A model generated the notes under the pieces. The model was not told where the DNA came from, did not search any database, and saw only the letters and a list, made by a program, of their open reading frames with translations. This document shows, one piece after another, positions 21,829-28,462 of a stretch of 28,462 nucleotides of DNA (positions within the stretch are counted from its first letter, which is position 1; each line of letters begins with the position of its first letter). The translations under genes were made by a program, and so were the position numbers. Source of the DNA: an uncultured Collinsella sp. (lineage in GTDB: Bacteria; Actinomycetota; Coriobacteriia; Coriobacteriales; Coriobacteriaceae). Location of the stretch: the NCBI GenBank assembly GCA_900547125.1, contig URFU01000011.1:1-28462 (forward strand), read 5' to 3'.

Positions 21829-22550
21829 TAGCGCCTCCCGCCCTCGAACCGTGCCGCAAAGTAGGCATCCTGGAAACCCTGCTTGCAGCTGCGCGCCAGC
21901 GGGATGCAAGCGCCCGAGCGCATGACGATATCCGTACGGTTGAAGTGGTCGATATTGCGCAGGTTGACCTGGTAGCTACGGTGACATTTAAAGAAGCTTG
22001 CGTTTTTGGCCAGCTGGTCCTCGATGTTGCGGAACGGCTCGAGCGCCTCGATGTCGCGCCCGTCGCGCAGGTGGAATACCACGTGCTTGTTGCGGGCCTC
22101 GGCATATTCGATATCGAACAGGCGCAGGGCATGGTAGCCAAAGGACGTTTTGGTTACGAGCTCGTCGGTCACGGCGGGTCGCATGCTCGAAAGCTCGTCG
22201 AGCAGCTGCGCCAGGCGTTCGTACGTTACGGGCTTGAGCAGGTAGTCGAAGGCGCGGACCTCATAGGACTCCAGCGCGAACTCGGGCGATGAGGTGAGGA
22301 ACACCAGACGCACAGCGGTATCGGATTGGCGCAGCTCCCGCGCGGTGTCCATGCCGTTGACGAGCGGCATGATCATGTCGAGCAGAATGATGTCGGCGCG
22401 CGATGCAGCATGGCGGGCCAGCAGGTCCTCGCCGCGCGTGACGAGCGCAACGTCGACTGCCGTGCCCGTCTCGGTCGACCAGCGGTCGATCATCCGGTGC
22501 AGTCTATCTAGAAAAGCGACGTCGTCGTCGCAGGCGATAATCTTGAGCAT
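21828..22550 (-). CDS. LytTR family response regulator
   Basis: This is a 240-residue regulator. ATG 22550 follows a GGGGG site; longer upstream frames lack such a site. Residues 1-120 form the receiver domain with acidic pair Asp8-Asp9, phosphoacceptor Asp58 in ILLDMIMP, switch Thr/Ser in FLTSS and Lys in LLKPV. Residues about 140-235 are a LytTR DNA-binding domain; FFKCHRSYQVNLRNIDHF is the conserved core. It is paired with the kinase gene by a one-base overlap. AgrA/ComE-like regulators of this type bind direct repeats upstream of surface, bacteriocin or competence genes. The divergent giant surface protein gene 242 bases away is the natural candidate target (inference). Confidence 0.95.
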   Translation of the reverse strand: MLKIIACDDDVAFLDRLHRMIDRWSTETGTAVDVALVTRGEDLLARHAASRADIILLDMIMPLVNGMDTARELRQSDTAVRLVFLTSSPEFALESYEVRAFDYLLKPVTYERLAQLLDELSSMRPAVTDELVTKTSFGYHALRLFDIEYAEARNKHVVFHLRDGRDIEALEPFRNIEDQLAKNASFFKCHRSYQVNLRNIDHFNRTDIVMRSGACIPLARSCKQGFQDAYFAARFEGGRR

Positions 22551-22792
22551 TCGAGCCCCCTTAGTAGTTCGATTTTGCCACATTGGGTGCGCGCCGCCCG
22601 CGGAGGCGTGTCCCATTTGCGCCCCAAGGCGTGCAACTCGCGCCAAGCGGCAGGGCGTCAGATGTGACGACCGCACAATACACCATGGATACACACGTCA
22701 ATCGATGCCGGCGGTCGGACGGGGAATCATGCCGGCCGCCGGCGCCAGGCGATAACGAACATTGCGAAAGCATAGGGGTAAGGGGAGCTGTG
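22551..22792. promoter_or_regulatory. Divergent control region of the two-component system and surface protein
   Basis: This 242-base gap must hold promoters for both directions. It contains a 12-bp hairpin, 22707-22718 with 22732-22743 (one G-T pair), within about 50 bases of the surface-protein start. I could not find convincing -35/-10 pairs or clear LytTR direct repeats by eye. Confidence 0.4.
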
Positions 22793-25700
22793 ATGAGGGA
22801 GAAAAAGATGGGGATGCGCAGACTTGCTGCTTGCGTGCTGGCTGCAGCGCTGGCGCTTGGGGGTGCGGTGACGACGCTCGCCACGCCTACGGTAGCGGAG
22901 GCGTATCCGTCCGCCGCGATCAAACCAAAGCACCTGAAAAGCGAACTTTCGTATGGCGAAAGTGATGTAATCCAACTTTCCGGCGGCAAAGACTATCGGT
23001 TTGCCGGCACGGTTGATATCGACCACTATGAGGTCGAGGGCGGCACCAAGGAGAATCCGACCCGCCTATATTTCACCGACAGCTCGTCTCTGGGCGGTCC
23101 GCTGACCGTCAAGCGTGACCTTACGTATTCGCAGCACCCCCTCTTTGTGCTTAAGGGCGGTTATGTCGAGTTCATCGGTGATTCGGGCACCTCGACCGAG
23201 GTCCGCTGCGATGGAAAAACGTTTTTGAGCGATAGCAACGATTACGAAGCGCGTGGAGGTGTCGATAAGCCGAATACGGGCAAGAGCCTCAACCTTTCCG
23301 TGAAAAACCTCAAGCTTGTTTCAAGGACCGATAACAAAGATACCGTTCGGGCAATCACGCTCTATGGAACCATGGGTGCGGGAGAGACGGTCAGCTTCAC
23401 GAACGTGAATGTCAGCGGTTGGAAATGCTGCAAGAACAACGCATTCAAGGTTGACCAGGGTAATGAAATTTACGAAGCCTCGCCGGCGCCTGTGACTATC
23501 AGAGGCAGCCAGGTCGCGGTGGATGCAACGTTTGTCAACTGCACGTTTAAGAATAATAGTGATGACTGCGTCGGCGCCTTGAGCGTGGTCGGGCGGTCGA
23601 AGACTCCAAAAGTTACGTTGAACGGCTGCACGTTCGAAAACAACAGTCAGGGAATGATTGCATGCGACGAGATGAAGGTTGAGAGCGGTCATGTGCATGC
23701 GGGCAATATCGGCGTCAAAAATGCCATAGTTGCTCTGAATAACTGCAGCATTCGTTCAACAAATAACACGTCATGGAATGGACCCTGCTCTTATATGTTC
23801 AAGGTGTGGGATATTCAGTATCAGATGCACATGACGAGTGCCATTGCGGTGGCAAAGGATGCGTCGTGCACCATAAACGGTACGGTTATCGACGATTCGT
23901 TCGTGTTCCCCTCTGATTATTTCAACGGTCGTGACATAAGCGGTCAGGACGAGAAACGCTGCGCGGTTTACGCTCTTGGTTCTGTGACGCTCGCCGGCAA
24001 CACCAAGGTCACTACGGTCAAGGCGAAGGGTGTCGACGCATCCGAAATCGGCAGCTACGGTAAGGTTCATGTCGATAAGTCTTTTACGGGCGAAGCTGCC
24101 CTGTCTGTCGACGATTCCAAGTTCGATTCCGAATCCAATAAGCAGCACTACTACTATGAATATGTGAACCTCGGCACGAGCGATCTTTCGCAGGAGGATC
24201 TCGCGAGCAGGCTCAAGCTTGCCAACGCTGACCTTGCATACGACGTTACCGATGGCAAGGTCAAGGTCATCCATCGCAAGCACGAGCACGAGTGGACCTA
24301 TTCCGCCAACAAGGATGGGTACAGCATCGCGGCTACGTGCAACGGACAGTATGAGGCCTCACACTGTGTCTACTCCAGGGACGGCGAGACGATCTCGCTG
24401 ATGTCGTCCAAGAGCGGCGACCTGAGCTTTATCTACAACGGCAAACAGCGCGACGCCGTGCTTGCTACGACTAAGCCGTCTCAAAAGGACAATGCTGTAG
24501 CCCAAGGCAAGGTAAAGATTGTGAGCGCACGCTTTTACCGTTACGTGGATGAGAATGACGCCGTGGGCATCGAGATGGAAGGGTCGCAGCCGTGCGATGC
24601 GGGTACCTATCGCGTGGAGGCGACGGTTGCTATCGAGGGCCAGAATGATGTTACGCTCAAACGCGTGTTCAAGATCAACCCTGCCTCGCTTGCGGAGAAG
24701 GACTCCAACCGCAAGGATCTTTGCAAGGTCGAAATCATTGGCTACGACAAGCTGAAGGATAACGTGAGGTTCAGCAACGGTGACGTGCTCAACGACGTTC
24801 CGTCTTATAAGTGGACGGGTGAGGAGATAACGCCTCGCATTAAGGTGACGTATAAGCTTGGTGACGAATGGATTGAGCTTAAAGAGGGCGTCGATTTCGA
24901 ACGCCTCGCTTGGGGCGAATCGGTTTCGGAGAAAGATCCAGGTGCGTACCGGAGCCAGCTCTGGGGCCTGGGAAACTTCGCATCCTACGAGTCAATTTAC
25001 TCCTGCAAGTTTTTCTACTGGAGCATCTACGGCACGCAGTTCGAGAATGTTCAGGCCAAGGGCTTTGACGGCACCTATGATGGCAAGGCTCACTCGCCAT
25101 CGGTGACGGTCGACAACGCCCCCGAGGGCATGCAGATCGAATATAGCGTCGATGGTGGCTTGCTGTACGAAGACCGAATCCCCTCCTATACCAATGTCAC
25201 GCGCGATGTCTACGACAACGTGTGTGCCGAGACAATTAAGTACCGCATTACCGCACCCGACTACGTGCCGGTGGAGGGCGAGCTTAAGATTAAGATTGCC
25301 CCCGCCGATCAGGCCGCTCCCAAGGACGTCAAGACGACGGCCGCGACCGGGCATGCCTTGGCGGATGGCAGCATCGACGGGATTGATAACACCTACGAAT
25401 GGAAAGCCGAGGCCGCCAGCGACTATCAGTGGATTGCCGAAGGCGAGACGTCGGTTAAGAGCCTCGTCGCTGGCAAATACAGCGTTCGCCTTAAGGCCGA
25501 CCGTAACCATAACGCCTCCGAGGCCCTGACGGTTGAGGTCAAGGACGGCCCTAAGAAGGCCGACGGTAGCGGTTGGAAGCACGACGACGCCGAACACTGG
25601 AACACCTGCACCTGTGGCAAGGAGGACGTTGACCGCGCAAAGCATGACTTTGAGTGGGTCGTCGACCAGGTCGCTACGGCTGATAAGCCCGGTTCCAAGC

Positions 25701-28462
25701 ATGAGCGCTGCAAGACGTGCGGCTACGAGCGCGAGTCTGTCGAGATCCCCGCCTTCGGCATCAAGGGCTACTCGGGCACCTACGATGGCGAGTGGCACAG
25801 CGTGACGGTTGATACCGAGACTGTTGCATCTATTAAGTATCGCGAGAAGGGCGAGAAGAAGTGGAGTGACGAGTCTCCGCTCATCTGCGATGCCGGTACC
25901 AAGACCGTCGAGTTTGAGGCGACCCTTACGTCTGGGGACATCTGCAAGGGCGAGGTCGAGCTTAAGGTCGATCCCCGTCCGGTGACGGTGAAGCCCAAGG
26001 ACGCTTCGAAGACGTACGGCGAGGCCGATCCGAACTTTGAACTCGAAGCCGTCAAGGGCTCGATTGTTCAGGGCCACCCGCTCTCCTGGTTCAAGATTCA
26101 CCGTGAGGCCGGCGAGAACGTGGGCACCTATACGCTGACGATCGAGGAGAGCAAGGTCGGCGACAAATGGGACAAGATCCAGCGGGCGAACTATGCTCCG
26201 ACGCTCCAGACCGGCACGTTCGAGATCGCCAAGCGCCAGATTGGTGTTGGCTGGACGGTCGGAACGTATACCTATAACGGTGAGCCTCAGGGCCCCAAGG
26301 TCGAGCCCACCAATGTCGTCAAGCGTGACGAGGGTAAGGTTTCCTATGAGGTCGAGAACGCGACGGGCATCGATGCCGGTAGCTATCCGGCAAAGGTGAC
26401 GGGCCTCGCCGGTGACCCCGAGGTCATCAAGAATTACGCCCTTCCTACCGAAAACCTTGAATATACCTACACGATTTATAAGGCCGAGCAGGAGAAACCC
26501 CAGGGCCTGAAGGCTACCGCCGAGACCATCCGTGGCAAGTGCGACGGCAAGATTGAGGGCGCGCACGGCGGCGTCGCCTATCGCCTGTTCCGCACCGAAG
26601 CCGGGGACGCCGATGGCGAGACCATGGTTTCCGAAGACGGTAAGATTGAGAATCTTGCCGCTGGCGACTACCAGGTCTGGTATGCCGAGACCGATAATTA
26701 CCTGCCGTCCACGCCTGTGGAAGTGCATATCGGCAAGGGCAAGTACCTGAACGTCACCCTGTCCGAGAAAAATGACGCGTACTCGATAGTGTGGCATAGC
26801 CCGAACAGACTGCAGTGGCACGAAAGCGTGGAGTTCTCGGTAAAGATCTCCGATGGCTACTACGCGGGCGACGACTTTGCTGTCAAGGCAAACGGTGTGG
26901 TTCTCGAGAAGAACGAGGGCGGAAGGTTCGTCCTGAGCGATGTCGAGGAGAATACCGCCATCACGGTTGAGGGTGTGCGCAAGCACGAGGCCGTGAACGA
27001 TAAGTGGCTCTCCAACGATAATACGCACTGGCACGAGTGCACCTGCGGCGAGAAAATCGACGAGGCCACGCACACCTTTGAGTGGGTCATCGACAAGACG
27101 CCCACGGCAACCGAGGCCGGCTCCAAGCATCAGCAGTGCACGGTCTGTGGGCATGCGTTGCCTGCAGTCGAGATTCCGGTTGCCGCTATCGTTGGCTACT
27201 CCGGCGAGTACGACGGTGCGTATCACACGGTCGATGCGACGAGACTGCCCGAGGGCGCGACGGCCCAGTACAGCGCCGATGGCAAGAACTGGTCTCCCGA
27301 GGCCCCCAAGATCAAGGACGTCGGCACACTGACTGTTTCCTATAAGGTGACGATCGACGGTGTGAAGGCCGAGGGTGAGGTTACGCTCGAGGTCAAGCCG
27401 CGCGCGATTACGGTCACCGCCCAGGACGATTCTAAGACCTACGGCGAGGCTGACCCCGTGTTTACGTGGGATGTCACTTCTGGCAAACTCGTCGTGGGCG
27501 AAACGCTTCAGGGCCTCGAGATCGAGCGCGAAAATAACGACAACGTGCGCGACGGCGGCTATGCTCTGCAGCTAACGCAGCCCGAGGGTGCAAACCCCAA
27601 CTACAGCATCACGTTCGTCGACGGCACGTTCACCATCAACCAGCGTCTGCTCACTGTGATATGGGGCACCACCGAGTTCACCTATGACGGCAGGGAGCAC
27701 TGCCCTGTGGCCACGCTCGGCAATGTTATCGGCAATGATGACCTCGGCGCGACCGTCGAGGGCTCTCAGACCGAGGTCGGCACCTCTTATAAGGCAGCCC
27801 TTGCCGAGCTGACGGGCAAGGCTGCTGGCAACTACGTGTTGCCTTCCGATGGCTTGACCTGCGAGTTCTCCATCAAGAACGCCGCGCAGGACGCGCCGGT
27901 GGTTCAGACCACCGCCGAGACCGTGAGCGGCAAGAAGGACGGCAAGATCACGGGCGTCGACGCCACCATGGAGTGGCGCGCTCAGGGCGCCGAGTACCAG
28001 ACCGTGGGCAAGGGCGTGACCGAGCTCAAGGATCTCGCCGCCGGCGTGTACGAGGTGCGCTACCAGGCTAAGGCCAACTACGACGCCTCTGCCGTTACCG
28101 AGGTTACCGTGAAGGCTGGTCGCAAGCTGGTCGTGGGACTGCCGACCACTCAGGAGGGCTACTCGCTCACCTCGACGGCAACCGAGCTCGACTGGCACGG
28201 CTCCGCAAAGCTCGCCATGAGCATCGACAGTGCGTACTTTGCGGGCAAGGACTACGCCGTAAAGGTTGACGGTAAGGCCGTTAAGCTCTCCGACGCCGGC
28301 ACCTTTGAGCTTAAGGACGTCGAGCACGACGTGAATGTGACGGTCGAGGGTGTCCTCAAGCACGAGCCCGACGGCTCCGGCTGGGCACACGACGCCAAGA
28401 ACCACTGGCATGTCTGCCGCTGCGGCGAAGTCCTCGACAAGGCCGAGCATACCTTTGAGTGG
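22793..28462 (+). CDS. Giant exported surface protein: beta-helix plus YDG/MBG and Cys-rich modules (runs off the window)
   Basis: The frame is open for 1890 codons from ATG 22793 (AGGGGAG 5 bases upstream) to the window end without a stop, so the gene is incomplete. Residues 1-37 are a Sec signal peptide (MREKKMGMRR, hydrophobic core, AEA cleavage site). Residues about 50-490 look like a right-handed beta-helix of the pectate-lyase-like class, with repeated VNCTFKNNS, LNGCTFENNSQ and LNNCSIRSTN turns. A KHEHEW motif at 496 starts a linker region. From about residue 757 come beta-sandwich repeats: GTYDGKAHS (YDG type), KTYGEADP (MBG type, residues 1073 and 1548) and FTYDGREH. Between them lie cysteine modules at 939-976, 1416-1452 and from 1875. 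No cell-wall anchor is visible; it would lie further on. It is probably an adhesin or glycan-binding protein. Confidence 0.9.
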   Translation, partial: MREKKMGMRRLAACVLAAALALGGAVTTLATPTVAEAYPSAAIKPKHLKSELSYGESDVIQLSGGKDYRFAGTVDIDHYEVEGGTKENPTRLYFTDSSSLGGPLTVKRDLTYSQHPLFVLKGGYVEFIGDSGTSTEVRCDGKTFLSDSNDYEARGGVDKPNTGKSLNLSVKNLKLVSRTDNKDTVRAITLYGTMGAGETVSFTNVNVSGWKCCKNNAFKVDQGNEIYEASPAPVTIRGSQVAVDATFVNCTFKNNSDDCVGALSVVGRSKTPKVTLNGCTFENNSQGMIACDEMKVESGHVHAGNIGVKNAIVALNNCSIRSTNNTSWNGPCSYMFKVWDIQYQMHMTSAIAVAKDASCTINGTVIDDSFVFPSDYFNGRDISGQDEKRCAVYALGSVTLAGNTKVTTVKAKGVDASEIGSYGKVHVDKSFTGEAALSVDDSKFDSESNKQHYYYEYVNLGTSDLSQEDLASRLKLANADLAYDVTDGKVKVIHRKHEHEWTYSANKDGYSIAATCNGQYEASHCVYSRDGETISLMSSKSGDLSFIYNGKQRDAVLATTKPSQKDNAVAQGKVKIVSARFYRYVDENDAVGIEMEGSQPCDAGTYRVEATVAIEGQNDVTLKRVFKINPASLAEKDSNRKDLCKVEIIGYDKLKDNVRFSNGDVLNDVPSYKWTGEEITPRIKVTYKLGDEWIELKEGVDFERLAWGESVSEKDPGAYRSQLWGLGNFASYESIYSCKFFYWSIYGTQFENVQAKGFDGTYDGKAHSPSVTVDNAPEGMQIEYSVDGGLLYEDRIPSYTNVTRDVYDNVCAETIKYRITAPDYVPVEGELKIKIAPADQAAPKDVKTTAATGHALADGSIDGIDNTYEWKAEAASDYQWIAEGETSVKSLVAGKYSVRLKADRNHNASEALTVEVKDGPKKADGSGWKHDDAEHWNTCTCGKEDVDRAKHDFEWVVDQVATADKPGSKHERCKTCGYERESVEIPAFGIKGYSGTYDGEWHSVTVDTETVASIKYREKGEKKWSDESPLICDAGTKTVEFEATLTSGDICKGEVELKVDPRPVTVKPKDASKTYGEADPNFELEAVKGSIVQGHPLSWFKIHREAGENVGTYTLTIEESKVGDKWDKIQRANYAPTLQTGTFEIAKRQIGVGWTVGTYTYNGEPQGPKVEPTNVVKRDEGKVSYEVENATGIDAGSYPAKVTGLAGDPEVIKNYALPTENLEYTYTIYKAEQEKPQGLKATAETIRGKCDGKIEGAHGGVAYRLFRTEAGDADGETMVSEDGKIENLAAGDYQVWYAETDNYLPSTPVEVHIGKGKYLNVTLSEKNDAYSIVWHSPNRLQWHESVEFSVKISDGYYAGDDFAVKANGVVLEKNEGGRFVLSDVEENTAITVEGVRKHEAVNDKWLSNDNTHWHECTCGEKIDEATHTFEWVIDKTPTATEAGSKHQQCTVCGHALPAVEIPVAAIVGYSGEYDGAYHTVDATRLPEGATAQYSADGKNWSPEAPKIKDVGTLTVSYKVTIDGVKAEGEVTLEVKPRAITVTAQDDSKTYGEADPVFTWDVTSGKLVVGETLQGLEIERENNDNVRDGGYALQLTQPEGANPNYSITFVDGTFTINQRLLTVIWGTTEFTYDGREHCPVATLGNVIGNDDLGATVEGSQTEVGTSYKAALAELTGKAAGNYVLPSDGLTCEFSIKNAAQDAPVVQTTAETVSGKKDGKITGVDATMEWRAQGAEYQTVGKGVTELKDLAAGVYEVRYQAKANYDASAVTEVTVKAGRKLVVGLPTTQEGYSLTSTATELDWHGSAKLAMSIDSAYFAGKDYAVKVDGKAVKLSDAGTFELKDVEHDVNVTVEGVLKHEPDGSGWAHDAKNHWHVCRCGEVLDKAEHTFEW
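25560..28462 (+). repeat. Tandem protein superunits of about 460-477 residues in the surface protein
   Basis: A cysteine module with HW..C.CG...D.A.H.F.WV and then GSKH..C..CG recurs with first Cys codons at 25607, 27038 and 28415, i.e. periods of 477 and 459 codons. Within each period the same order of YDG, MBG (KTYGEADP), second YDG, AET..GK.DGKI and YFAG/YYAG.D segments returns. DNA identity between units is visibly lower than protein identity, so the duplication is old. The third unit is cut by the window edge. Confidence 0.85.

Noticed and set aside
22551..22792. Possible pheromone precursor gene for the AgrC-like kinase
   Set aside because: No small frame with a start, ribosome site and leader-plus-Cys pattern could be found in the gap.
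24992..27226. 744-residue antisense open frame opposite the surface protein
   Set aside because: It is a by-product of strong codon-position GC bias; the plus frame is continuous for 1890 codons with signal peptide and domain repeats, and the antisense product has no recognisable domain.
1..28462. CRISPR arrays, transposases, integrases, tRNA and rRNA genes
   Set aside because: I looked for regularly spaced direct repeats, transposase or integrase motifs and conserved RNA cores and saw none.

Overview
The window looks like a chromosomal segment of a GC-rich gut actinobacterium of the class Coriobacteriia, most likely Collinsella or a close relative. This rests on my recognition of the protein style (beta-glucoside PTS and glycosidase genes beside a hyp operon, MBG/Cys-rich surface protein) and of the short intergenic repeats. 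I ran no database search. Coding strands are strongly GC-biased, which explains the many long antisense frames.

Bases 1-11.7 kb form a plant-glycoside/beta-glucoside utilisation region. It holds the C-terminal end of a PTS EIIC permease, a DUF4038/apiosidase-like hydrolase, a ROK sugar kinase without the usual zinc motif, an isolated pyrE, an RpiR/SIS regulator, a large GH106-like glycosidase divergent from an AraC regulator, a GH1 6-phospho-beta-glucosidase and a stand-alone Glc-type EIIA. The likely scheme is that the PTS imports and phosphorylates beta-glucosides, GH1 cleaves the phosphorylated product, the ROK kinase handles unphosphorylated sugar, and the other two hydrolases trim decorated plant glycosides. 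RpiR and AraC would sense intermediates.

Bases 11.8-13.3 kb carry a small lipoprotein gene and, convergent to it, a HAD phosphatase of the phosphoglycolate-phosphatase type. Bases 13.4-19.2 kb are a minus-strand [NiFe]-hydrogenase maturation operon: an 82-residue helical protein, then NikR with a His/Cys-rich N-terminal extension, then HypF, HypC, HypD and HypE. No hypA or hypB is in the window. Bases 19.3-20.5 kb hold thioredoxin and, divergently, a protein that faintly resembles uracil-DNA glycosylases.

Bases 20.5-28.5 kb hold an AgrC-type histidine kinase with a LytTR response regulator. Divergent from them is a giant exported protein open for 1890 codons to the window edge. It has a signal peptide, a right-handed beta-helix-like region, and long tandem superunits of YDG/MBG beta-domains separated by CxCG...CxxCG zinc-ribbon-like modules.

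Intergenic spaces contain at least four families of short inverted-repeat elements, several placed exactly at gene 3' ends. Two families occur twice in the window, and a third has a degenerate second copy. No tRNA, rRNA, CRISPR array, transposase or phage gene was seen.
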